Shown here one piece after another: positions 16,210 to 25,000 of a DNA stretch of 38,453 nucleotides. The translations under genes were made by a program, and so were the position numbers. A model generated the notes under the pieces. The model was not told the origin of the DNA. It worked only from the letters and a program-made list of their open reading frames with translations, and ran no database searches. This stretch comes from a virus. Within the stretch, counting starts at the first letter, position 1; the number at the start of each line of letters is the position of its first letter. The stretch is taken from the IMG/VR virus record IMGVR_UViG_3300009154_005275, positions 1-38,453 of that record. One strand, 5' to 3'.

Positions 16210-16809
16210 ATGATCGAATTGGATAACCAAATTAAAGTCATACTCACCGATAGATATGATTTGCTAGATGGGCCTTTTTTTCACTTCTTAAGTGACGAAT
16301 ATAATTTCATATCGATTTCAAATATACCAAATCTACCATCCTCGACATGGATTCGAACGATTAAATGGGCAGTTACCTTGGATCAAGATTTTGAAGATGA
16401 TATGGATCAAAATTTAAACGATTCATATTTCAATTCTTTTAAATCAATTATCGAGAAAAATATCTACAATTTAGACGGTGTTGTAGTTAAGCTTCATACC
16501 GTGCCTCCCAATATTGATGATATCATTTCTTACCTAAAAGAATTGTCTAAGATTACGTTCATAATCGTTTCTGAGAAAAATTTCAGAAAAATGAATAATA
16601 TCGACCGTGAATCTTCTTCAAGAAGACACCATGATTACGATGTATATGGGGCCCAATTGGATTACAACGGGGGCATTAACAAAGAAATTACTTTGACTTC
16701 GGTAGAAAATCGTACATCATTTTCGATGTACGATTTTAAAACCTATTATAAGAGGGAGAAAAAAATAACTGATCTTCTAAGAGAGAATCATTCCGGGACT
16801 TCTATATGA
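16210..16809 (+). CDS. Hypothetical protein next to glycosyltransferase
   Basis: This is a 199-residue protein from ATG at 16210; a GTG sits one codon upstream. The N-terminus (IKVILTDRYDLLDGPFFHFL) and the internal TFIIVSEKNFRKM look like alternating strands and helices of a Rossmann-type fold, but I recognise no family. It is four bases downstream of the glycosyltransferase stop, so probably translationally coupled. Its last 33 bases overlap the convergent small gene 16777-16971. Confidence 0.7.
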   Translation: MIELDNQIKVILTDRYDLLDGPFFHFLSDEYNFISISNIPNLPSSTWIRTIKWAVTLDQDFEDDMDQNLNDSYFNSFKSIIEKNIYNLDGVVVKLHTVPPNIDDIISYLKELSKITFIIVSEKNFRKMNNIDRESSSRRHHDYDVYGAQLDYNGGINKEITLTSVENRTSFSMYDFKTYYKREKKITDLLRENHSGTSI

Positions 16810-16971
16810 AGATTGCTGGACTATTTCCAACATTTGTGTTGGTGATAGATTCTCTTTGTCCCATCCCTTTTTTCTACAGAAGTCAGAGATGAATCTTTCT
16901 CTTAACATATTCTCATCTTCCTTGTTTAGTCTTGGTGTGTTTATTACCAATGATGTATCATCTGTTTGCAT
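16777..16971 (-). CDS. Small phage protein
   Basis: This is a 64-residue protein with a protein-like helical core: MLRERFISDFCRKKGWD, then LSPTQMLEIVQQSSYRSPG. The pattern 'FC..KGW....L...QM..I.....Y..P' is one I recall from small proteins of Bacteroidota and their phages; function unknown. It starts just downstream of the major capsid terminator on the same strand, so it may be expressed by readthrough or from its own promoter (TATATATACC precedes the ATG). It overlaps the end of the convergent 16210 gene. Confidence 0.6.
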   Translation of the reverse strand: MQTDDTSLVINTPRLNKEDENMLRERFISDFCRKKGWDKENLSPTQMLEIVQQSSYRSPGMILS

Positions 16972-16983
16972 GGTATATATATG

Positions 16984-17021
16984 AAAAAAAAAACAGTCCC
17001 AAATCGGGACTGTTTTTTTTT
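16984..17021. terminator. Intrinsic terminator after major capsid gene
   Basis: The perfect stem AAACAGTCCC / GGGACTGTTT around AAATC is flanked by poly-A and poly-T. It lies 19 bases beyond the capsid gene stop and can also act on plus-strand transcripts. Confidence 0.93.
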
Positions 17022-17039
17022 GAGAAAAATCTAAACTTA

Positions 17040-18821
17040 TTAGTTTAGGAATACGTTAGTATCCACAACTGATACAGTCATGAATTGCTTCTGAGGGTAC
17101 CAACCCACTTCAGCTATTGCGTATCTAGATCTTAGCAACATTCTAGGAGCAAAAGTTGCTTCTGAAATTAAGCTAATTGATTGAGCCATTAGATATGGTA
17201 CAAAGATGATACCTGGTTGATCAGGGTTGTTCTTTCTACCTAGAGCGATTCTATTATCGTTATATCTCTGATATGGATCTACATAAATCTGAATATCTCC
17301 GATTTGACCAACTGGGTAAAGTTGACCAGATGCGTTTATTTTTGATTTAGTAGGATTGATGGTATATCCTGCGATATCCATCAAAGCCGCGGCCAATCCA
17401 CCGTTGGTAACTGCATATTGAGCAGGTCCCACACGACCTTCGGTTGCGATGTAGTTAGAAGCATGTACCAATTTAGTGATAAGCTTTCTTTGTACAGCAT
17501 GGGTCGTTTCACCACCTGGGCCACTTGTGCCGGCGGCGTAAGATGTATCTAGATCAAAGATTGTAGATACAGTTGTGCCTGAGGCACCTAAAGTTTTTCC
17601 AGAAAGAAGCGGAGCAGATTGTCTGTTCAAATCGCCCATTTCAAACACCTTAGAAACAATTTGTTTTGAGATAGTTTGAGACAATTCGTTTACAAGTATT
17701 GATTCCATCTTTTGAACGATATCAACGCCAGTGTTGGATTTGATATCTTCAATTTCAGTTCTTCTCAAAGCAGTAGATACTTCGATGGTACCAACGGCAA
17801 TTGATTTTGAACTAATTTTTGGTCCGATAACACCAGAGTATGAGTTGTCATCGCTAAGTCTATCCATAGGATATCTACCAGACGCATCTGATGCAGATGG
17901 ACCACCCATAAAGTTTGTTGAGAAACCAGGTAGGTGATCTTCTAGTGCTGATACCAAATCAATGGTAGTTGCAGTAAATGAGTAGGTACCTACAGAAGTA
18001 ACTTGATCCAACATAGATGCAGTTGGACTAACGAAAGTGTTTTCGGAAGCTATAAACGTATATGGGTATGATGGGTTAAGAGTTCTTTCAGAGTTGGCCT
18101 GACGGAAAGTTCTGAAAATTGGATTACCATCGATACGAGAGAATCCTAGGAATTCCACAAGACCGCCTTTATTAACAACAACAGTGTTGTTAGATGTTGG
18201 GTCAGTTGTTGTGGGAGCCACTGAAGTAGCAGAGTAATAACCATTAGCTGCTGAACCAGTTGCTATGGTTAGGAACACTCTACCACCTCTAATACCATCA
18301 GAAGTTTGGGTGATGCTAAGTGATGCCAAACTTGTCTGTAAGTATGTTTTAATTGTGCTAAGTGTATTACCAGCAACGAATTTAAATACTTGAGGTCTTC
18401 CAGTTGTTGAAGGATTCGCAATATTATCATATTGGAAATCGATATAAAGAAGGTCTAGTTTTGGGCCTGGTGAAGGTTTAACTGCTACCAAATCTAAACC
18501 GATCGTTTGGGCCGCTACTTTCATAGCAACTGGTAATAGGTTTTGTCCAAGGTCACCTGATCCAAGGTTACCAGTTGTTGAGTTATAACCACCACCTGGT
18601 GATGTCAATTGGTTATAACCAGCGAAAAATGATGGTTGTGGCGATTGCACAGCGCCCATACCTTGTAAGGTAGCGTTCACGTATGCGTTTTCGTTGATTG
18701 AGTGATATTCTGCATATTCAGACATCCAATCCAACTTATCTTCGCCAGCAACTCCCATGTTTTCAAGAACAGGAGCCCATTTTTTTAGGGCTTTGCTTTT
18801 GTCAATTCTAATGTGAGACAT
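17040..18821 (-). CDS. Major capsid protein, T4 gp23-like
   Basis: This is a 593-residue protein forming the hexameric shell of the head. Recognisable gp23-type features include the N-terminal WAPVLENMG with YAEYHSINENAY (the prohead-targeting region removed by the protease in T4), VAAQTIGLDLVAVKPSPGPK, and the central MDRLSDDNSYSGVIGPKISS followed by VSTALRRTEIEDIKSNTGVD and the C-terminal LLRSRYAIAEVGWYPQKQFM. T4 gp23 is 521 residues, so this one is slightly longer; an extra glycine/threonine-rich segment lies around residues 60-250. GC content and codon use look higher than in the neighbours, as expected for a very highly expressed gene. It lies directly behind the protease-scaffold gene and has a strong terminator. 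Confidence 0.95.
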   Translation of the reverse strand: MSHIRIDKSKALKKWAPVLENMGVAGEDKLDWMSEYAEYHSINENAYVNATLQGMGAVQSPQPSFFAGYNQLTSPGGGYNSTTGNLGSGDLGQNLLPVAMKVAAQTIGLDLVAVKPSPGPKLDLLYIDFQYDNIANPSTTGRPQVFKFVAGNTLSTIKTYLQTSLASLSITQTSDGIRGGRVFLTIATGSAANGYYSATSVAPTTTDPTSNNTVVVNKGGLVEFLGFSRIDGNPIFRTFRQANSERTLNPSYPYTFIASENTFVSPTASMLDQVTSVGTYSFTATTIDLVSALEDHLPGFSTNFMGGPSASDASGRYPMDRLSDDNSYSGVIGPKISSKSIAVGTIEVSTALRRTEIEDIKSNTGVDIVQKMESILVNELSQTISKQIVSKVFEMGDLNRQSAPLLSGKTLGASGTTVSTIFDLDTSYAAGTSGPGGETTHAVQRKLITKLVHASNYIATEGRVGPAQYAVTNGGLAAALMDIAGYTINPTKSKINASGQLYPVGQIGDIQIYVDPYQRYNDNRIALGRKNNPDQPGIIFVPYLMAQSISLISEATFAPRMLLRSRYAIAEVGWYPQKQFMTVSVVDTNVFLN

Positions 18822-18858
18822 AATTTTTTTTTTTATTTTTTATATCAAATAAATGATA

Positions 18859-20973
18859 TTATAGATTTTTGAATCTTTCAAGTATAGAAGTCATTTCCTT
18901 TTCGGGAATTCTATCCTCTTGTATAAGAGGATCTGACGTCATCAACTTTCTTGTTCCAGATTCTTTCTTTTTCATGCTTCTAGTCATCCAGAAATGCTCA
19001 ATATTCGACTCAGTTGTTAAATCTGGGTATAGCCTAGCTTGAGATATTATAGATTTTTTAGAAGACTCATTTAACTGTGACCAGATCGGCTTAATGTTTT
19101 CAGGCATCAATCTAATCAGTCTCTCTTCTAGAGATTCGTCTCTCGACGAGATTGCTTCTTGTATCAATTTCAATACGTCTGATTGTGAGAAATAGCTCTT
19201 TTCGTTTATATAAAGCTTAACTTGCTCTTGTTCATCAGGTGATAAGTTATAAAAACTCTCTGATTGACGTTTTGTCAAAAACCTCAAGAAATGCAATTCA
19301 TTTGTTTCTGAGACTTTTCTTTTTTTAGCCTCATTTATCAATTTATCAATTTGTTTTGAAAGATGGGTATCTGAATTTCTTTCGAATTCAACTCCATACT
19401 TATCTTCTTTTTCTTTTTCAAATTCATCAGACTCTTCGTCAGACTCTTCGTCAGACTCTTCGTCAGATTCCTCATCCATAATTTCTGAATCATCAACCAT
19501 TCCTATGTGATCCACGTGATTCATTCCCTGCATTTCTTCCATTTCTTCCATATCCTCCATATCCTCCTCTTCTATCTCCTCCTCTTCGGATACTTCTTTG
19601 AAACCAACATCTTCCAATGTTGGAAATAATTTCTTACCCGAGATTCTATTTTCATTAATTGAGGTTGAGTTTAGTTTATCTGATATAGTACCTGCGTAAG
19701 ATACTGTTTTATCTAGGTTCTCGGCTATGTATTCAGCGTAGGCTATGTTATCATCCAAATGCTCGGCTATGTATTCAGCATAAGCTATGTTTCCTTCTAT
19801 GTTCTCGGCCAGATATTCTGAATATGATATCGTATTTTCTAAGTTTTCAGCTAAGTATTCAGAATAATCAATTCCCTTATTTAAGTTTTCAGCGATATAT
19901 TCAGAATATCCGATATTCTTATCGATATTCTCGGCCAAATATTGAGAATAGCTAATATTCTTATCAACGTTCTCGGCCAAATATTCAGAGTATCTAATAT
20001 TCTTATCAACGTTCTCGGCCAAATATTCAGAATATTGAATGTTTTTATCGAGATTCTCAGCCAAATATTCAGAATATTGAATGTTTTTATCGAGATTATG
20101 AGCTAAATAATTATTGTAGGATATGATGTCGTTAGATCTTGATTTGAGTTCTTTATTTTCATTTACAAGAATAGAAACCTTCTCAGCCATGAAATCTAAA
20201 TATTTGATTATCTGTGAATTTGTTAGGTTCAATTCATCAATATATTCAAGTAGCTTTTCTAATTTTTTTGGATTGATATTTCCTTGATTTATAACTGAAC
20301 TCACTTGGTTTTTTGTTGAGTGAATCTCCTTAATAAGATGTTTGGAATATTCAGTTAATTGCGCTTTGGTGACATAGTCATTCTTGTTCATGGTTAAAAG
20401 ATCATTAATTTTTGACTCATCGGATATTTCATATATCCTAAAGTTAGATTCATCAGAGTATCCTACTGATTCGTTTATGGACTTCATTTTTGCTGAAGCA
20501 AATCCCGGGTCAGCTACGATATCATAAGTGAATAGCTTCTTAAGGGTTACTTTACCATCCGATTCAGTGACACCAGCTGCTCTGGAAGAGACAAAAACTG
20601 GGCAATCATCATCAATTAAAGATTTTGCTTCTTTCCCCCAATACGTATTTAATAGTTTTATTTCACCTTCTATTCTGTTTGTCTCCTTAACATAATCAAC
20701 TTTTCTGATTATGTGAGATGCTCTCGATAAAGATGTATCGAAAACATCGGGGTGATCAAACTCACCATAGACAACTCCCATACTCGAAAGTCTTTCTTTG
20801 AGCTCATCTAAACAAGGTAAGAAGTTTTTCGAAGTATAAACCCTTTGGTTTCTATTCAATTTATCAAATTCAGTGAAAATTCCACCTAGGATATATTCCT
20901 TCTGATTCCCATTCATTATGATGTTCTCTTTTAGAGGAGTGGTGTTGTTTTCTATAATTAGAACTGGTTTCAT
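18859..20973 (-). CDS. Prohead protease (gp21-like) fused to scaffold-like repeat domain
   Basis: This is a 704-residue protein from ATG at 20973; the in-frame TTG before it is ignored. The N-terminal ~165 residues form a T4 gp21-type serine protease: IFTEFDKLNRNQRVYT, VVYGEFDHPDVFD (candidate catalytic His74), CPVFVSSRAAG (candidate Ser129/130) and YDIVADPGFASAK. After a helical linker come eleven 14-residue repeats (consensus YSEYLAENLDKNIx), a highly acidic stretch (EEEEIEEEDMEDMEE and DEESDEESDEESDEESDE), and a C-terminal domain ending in IEHFWMTRSMKKK. T4 has protease (gp21) and core scaffold (gp22) as separate genes; here they seem to be one chain. It is directly upstream of the capsid gene. 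Confidence 0.9.
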   Translation of the reverse strand: MKPVLIIENNTTPLKENIIMNGNQKEYILGGIFTEFDKLNRNQRVYTSKNFLPCLDELKERLSSMGVVYGEFDHPDVFDTSLSRASHIIRKVDYVKETNRIEGEIKLLNTYWGKEAKSLIDDDCPVFVSSRAAGVTESDGKVTLKKLFTYDIVADPGFASAKMKSINESVGYSDESNFRIYEISDESKINDLLTMNKNDYVTKAQLTEYSKHLIKEIHSTKNQVSSVINQGNINPKKLEKLLEYIDELNLTNSQIIKYLDFMAEKVSILVNENKELKSRSNDIISYNNYLAHNLDKNIQYSEYLAENLDKNIQYSEYLAENVDKNIRYSEYLAENVDKNISYSQYLAENIDKNIGYSEYIAENLNKGIDYSEYLAENLENTISYSEYLAENIEGNIAYAEYIAEHLDDNIAYAEYIAENLDKTVSYAGTISDKLNSTSINENRISGKKLFPTLEDVGFKEVSEEEEIEEEDMEDMEEMEEMQGMNHVDHIGMVDDSEIMDEESDEESDEESDEESDEFEKEKEDKYGVEFERNSDTHLSKQIDKLINEAKKRKVSETNELHFLRFLTKRQSESFYNLSPDEQEQVKLYINEKSYFSQSDVLKLIQEAISSRDESLEERLIRLMPENIKPIWSQLNESSKKSIISQARLYPDLTTESNIEHFWMTRSMKKKESGTRKLMTSDPLIQEDRIPEKEMTSILERFKNL
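19424..19476 (-). repeat. 12-bp tandem repeat coding for DEES units
   Basis: About four copies of GACTCTTCGTCA (plus strand) encode DEESDEESDEES in the acidic linker of the protease-scaffold protein. This is a simple expandable repeat in an acidic, probably disordered segment. Confidence 0.85.
19657..20118 (-). repeat. Eleven tandem 42-bp (14-residue) repeats
   Basis: Within the protease-scaffold gene, eleven units of exactly 14 residues follow without gaps. The first is YNNYLAHNLDKNIQ and the last, diverged, is YAGTISDKLNSTSI. Units 2 to 5 are almost identical. The period of two heptads suggests one long amphipathic or coiled-coil rod. Confidence 0.95.
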
Positions 20974-21062
20974 CAATTAGTTTATTTTTGTGGGGCTAAT
21001 TAAACAGACATTTTATTTTATTTTTGTGTCCGAAATCGTTTTTTGTGAACGATATTTTTTGG

Positions 21063-21150
21063 GTAATTATATATGAATCTAAATCTCTTGGTTGAGTTTT
21101 GAGAGTCCCAGTGACCTAGGTGCCTCGGGTGTAGATTTTTATATAATTAC
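21063..21150 (-). promoter_or_regulatory. Diverged leader element folding into a long stem with two inner hairpins
   Basis: GTAATTATATA pairs perfectly with TATATAATTAC, and inside it AATCTA pairs with TAGATT across a 2x2 loop, giving 17 pairs. Between the arms are CTCT...AGAG and CCC...GGG arms, the latter containing ACCTAGGT. This has the shape of a three-way junction. On the minus strand AAAACTCAACCAAG ... AGATTCATATATAATTACC parallels the leader-family tail (AAAACTCACCCAAG ... CATACATCATTACC). It is upstream of the protease-scaffold gene; no other feature is seen in 20974-21233. Confidence 0.6.
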
Positions 21151-21233
21151 TTATTTGTATATATTTTATTAAAATATTTATTTTAATAAAGGTGGATTTT
21201 TTAAAAAATTTTCCCACCATGCAATCTATTTTT

Positions 21234-21626
21234 TTAATAATCTCTTATTATCTGAGAATTTGAAAATTTACTTAAATTTCCAAACAAATCACTGATAAGA
21301 TTTTGATCCTTTCTGAAGTCATTGAAAAATATTAATACATTGAAATGGTTTTCCTCACCAAGGAGTTTTTTAATATTGATCAGTCTATCGATAGAGAAGT
21401 CATAATTAAAATCGGGCAAATAATAAATATCTTTCTTTTTTTCAAGGGCCTGTTGTATTTTTTGATTTATCAATATTTTTAAATATGTCCTATCTACAAA
21501 AAAATCTATTTGCTCTTCTTCCATTATTTTCTTGATATCAATAACATATTTATTTTTTATGTTATTGACTTTTAAATATTTATCAAGTTTTTTTCTGGTT
21601 TTTACATAAACACAATAAAAATGCAT
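21234..21626 (-). CDS. Hypothetical protein
   Basis: This is a 130-residue, Lys/Ile-rich protein starting MHFYCVYVKTRKKLDKYL, from ATG at 21626 (an in-frame TTG precedes it). Strands and helices alternate, with FNVLIFFNDFRKDQNLISDL near the end. I do not recognise it. It is driven by a subtype II leader-family element and lies upstream of the head genes on the same strand. Confidence 0.65.
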   Translation of the reverse strand: MHFYCVYVKTRKKLDKYLKVNNIKNKYVIDIKKIMEEEQIDFFVDRTYLKILINQKIQQALEKKKDIYYLPDFNYDFSIDRLINIKKLLGEENHFNVLIFFNDFRKDQNLISDLFGNLSKFSNSQIIRDY

Positions 21627-21661
21627 CAATTGAAAGTATAGATTTTAGACTTGTTTAAAAA

Positions 21662-21864
21662 GGTAATGATGTGCAAATTTACGTCACTTGAGTGAGTTTT
21701 AATTTACTATCTTGACGTTTCGAAAGGTTTTGGTGATCCATTAGTCTTGACGTCCTCGATGGGCGATACCTGCCCTGTATGATCTCCCAAGTATGGATAC
21801 ATTAATTGTATGAACGAACCCTTTGAGAGTAATGTATATATCATATTACTGGTCTTCTTTAGAT
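21662..21864 (-). promoter_or_regulatory. Leader-family element, subtype II (upstream of 21234-21626 gene)
   Basis: On the minus strand: CATCTAAAGAAGACCAGTAA, ATGATATATACATTACTCTC, then the subtype II centre (GATCATACAGGGCAGGTATC, GCCCATCGAGGACGTC, AATGGATCACC), then CGAAACGTCAAGATAGTAAA, CTCACTCAAGTGACG and CACATCATTACC. GGGC and GCCC can pair around AGGTATC. The tail ends about 35 bases before the ATG. This is the best example of subtype II. A 61-codon open frame inside it is not a gene. Confidence 0.75.
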
Positions 21865-21870
21865 GAATTG

Positions 21871-21915
21871 AGGTAATGATACACAAACCCACATCAGTCT
21901 TTAGCTCATGTGTAG
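21871..21915 (+). pseudogene. tnpB 3'-end scar next to leader tail
   Basis: GGTAATGATACACAAACCC, a short piece resembling the leader tail, runs into CACATCAGTCTTTAGCTC and ATGTGTAG. This is the tnpB 3' end in the frame PHQSLAHV-stop. It retains a CACAT...ATGTG hairpin. Nothing else of tnpB is present. The remaining 130 bases up to the sheath terminator hold nothing I can identify. Confidence 0.55.
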
Positions 21916-22044
21916 TTCATTATCTTTCGATTGTCCATTTTTTTTCAGCGTTGAAAATTTTAAAATAACTTAAATTCGACATTATTTTTCCCTCATTTTT
22001 GTCTTCATCGAAAATGATTGTATGTTTTTTTGTCCCATATGATT

Positions 22045-22078
22045 GAAAAAAAAATCCCCTATTAAATAGGGGATTTTT
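22045..22078. terminator. Intrinsic terminator after tail sheath gene
   Basis: AAATCCCCTATT pairs with AATAGGGGATTT across a very short loop, with poly-A before and poly-T after. It lies about 20 bases beyond the sheath gene stop. Confidence 0.92.
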
Positions 22079-22098
22079 AATTAAGAACAATCATTTTT

Positions 22099-25000
22099 TT
22101 AAGCGAATCCACCAGCTGAAATAGCTCCTGTGCGTAAGATCGTGATGTTATTGACGATTACTCCCATACCCTTTATTGGTTCAACATATGTATCCAATAC
22201 ACCTATTTGTCTATCAATTAAATCTTGTGTATTATTTTCTTCATCACATTTATTGAAATAATTGTACAAACCATTCCTATTCACATATTTCTCACAAATA
22301 ACGTCAGCCTTTAACTTAATTTCGGATCTAATTGTAGCTGTATTAAATTTCCATTGAAAATCTAGTAACATAGCTCCAAGCTCTCTTTCAAGTTCAATTA
22401 GAACCTCTCTTACGTGTAGGTAAGATAGAGCTGATTTATAAATTGTCTGAGCTGTGTTTTCTGTCTCTATGACGAACCCTCTGTTCCTTTTATAAACAAT
22501 TGGGTTAATCTGAGCCAGATTCAAATTCTCAATGTCGCTTAATGTGTAATTAATTTCTAATGATTGTATTCCTAATATCTTACCGTTTGTAACTCCAGCC
22601 GCTATCGTCCATGGAACAACCGAAGTTTCTAGGGCTAATTGTTTTCTCATATATGTAGTTGCTACAAACATACTAGGTGGAAGTTCTGTTGGTCTTCCAT
22701 TATCATTTATGATGACATATGGTGTGAAGTACCCAACTGAACTAACTCCCTTACCAGTAGCAAATGAATATAAGAAATTACTAGCATTATCTGGGTTGCC
22801 ACCTTGAGCTATGTAACTTGTCGATAAACTTCCATCGGAATTCAAGAAATATGGGTTTTTTGAATTTTTGAAATCTCTTATAGATGGCATATTTATGAAC
22901 CCAAGGCAGTCCAGCCTATCCCCACAGATATCAACTAGTTGTTGTTTAGATGCCTCTGTCAGTCCAAGACCAAATGAGTCAATTAAATATCTGAAGTCAA
23001 TAGCGTCTTTGTTTGTTAGGGCATTGTACAAAGGAGTTCCTTTTGCGACCATATTCAGGATCAAATTCTGAGTATCTTCGGTTCCATCTGGCATCGAGTA
23101 TTGTCTTATATTAAATCCTTTAAGGGTTATCGATTTATATGTTTTAGCATAAGAATCAATGGTTGTATATCTTTGAGTCTGCATTTTGCCATTGAAGGTA
23201 TACTTTTTAATTTTAGCATCACAGGTTATCTCTGAATATGTCGGGTCTACGGACCAAGCTTTTTTATTCATTATTCTTGTCAATCTTCTCCCCACCTGAC
23301 CAGTATATAGTGTTGCTTCATCCACATAAGCCTCTAGGAAATCACCAATTCTAATTTCTGAATATCTTCCACCCACGAATAATACTTTATTATCCTGAGG
23401 CGTATATCCAGTTGGTTCAAATATTTCTAAAGTCTCAGTTAAATTAGTTAGATCTGAAATAACTGTTATATCTGGATTGAATGATTGAGGTATACTTTCT
23501 ACATTTACCAAAGTATCATCTGTGTAAGATAGTGAAAGGTCACCATTAAAATCCGAAGATCCTTGGATATAATATTTAGTAGCTGCGTCCCATATAGTTT
23601 TTGTAGAATTTATAACCTCAGTAACAACTGGTTTATTTAAACTGAAAACGTTGTATGTATTACTCAATGTAATCCCAGTGGATGGGTCAATTACTGAATA
23701 CGTAGATGATGATCCCTTCTCGAATGTTTTATAATTTAAAGTAGAATCGGGAATAATGAACATATCAATTTCATCGAACCCAAGTCCATTTGGTGTAGTT
23801 GGGGTTTGTGAGAAGGCTATTACTGGATTTCCCAAAACGTCATTTTGGAAAATTATCCTCATTTGGGTTTTATTTAAATTTCTATAGAAATAGTCTCCAG
23901 TGTTTATTAAACCATCCTTGAAAGATGTTGCTATTGTTGAATATCTACCAGCGACACCGTATGTGCCCGTGCCAAGGGTTGATTTCGTCTCAACTCCATT
24001 TGATCCCGAGAAAAACTCATTATCTAATTTGTAGAATATGAGGTTCCCGTTTAATATATCAGTCGGAGTTGATCCCGTACCCAGATCTAATGTAAATGAC
24101 TTATTTAAAGTCGATGCGGTGTTTATGTTCGATACAGAGGCATTTGATAAAGATATTTTCTCTTTTGTGGATATGTTAGATAACATAGTCATTTTATGAA
24201 TATTACTACTATCCAAAAGACTTACTAAAGCATGGAATAGATATATCTTCTTATTTGTTCTATCAGATAAAGTATCAGTCTTAGCAGTTCCTAAGAAAGT
24301 AACTGTAAACTTACCACCACTCACCGGAGTTACACTATAATCCGTTCCATAGACTAGATCATAGTTATTGGCATTAAAGTTTTGACTATGGGTGATACCC
24401 ACACCTTCGAAATATGGCCATGATAAAGGACTTGTTTGTACGAAATATCCCGATGGTGAAATACTAAAACCTAAGTATCCAAGGGACAGACTCGTAGAAT
24501 CCAAAGCCGGAAGTAAAGAAGGGGTAGTTGTCTGTTTCATCTCTATGTTCCCAGAATTGGTATCTATATAGAAAGATGTGTAATAACTACTCGTAGCCGA
24601 GTATGTTGTATAATAGCTATTTGAAATGGAGAACGTGACCGATACTGGACCATCTGATCCAGTTCCACCCAATAGATATCCGAGTGTTCCGTTGTATACA
24701 TAATAAGGCTGAGAGAAAGTAGGTCCACCCAAGGACACGGTCCCAACTTGGAATTCAACATATAAAGAAGATGTGTGTCCTGCTCCAGTTGCTCCCGTAT
24801 TATTACTTAGAATGACTCCATTTATAATATTTTCTGCCATGTAAGCCGTTCTAGAGCTCTGTGTTGAGGAATACAAATTATTGACCCTAAGATTGGATAT
24901 TGATGGACCAAAGGCAATCACTTGTTGGCCCGATGGTCCCCCTGCAATATCCAATGGTGTTTTTAGGAATGGGTTTTTTTCTGTTATTTTTTCTTGGTAA

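Noticed and set aside
19657-20118. CRISPR-like regular repeats
   Set aside because: The 42-bp periodicity is coding for a 14-residue protein repeat with no spacers, so this is not a CRISPR array.
21707-21892. 61-codon open frame on the minus strand
   Set aside because: It lies wholly inside the subtype II leader and promoter core, which is conserved at the nucleotide level in other copies without the frame being open.
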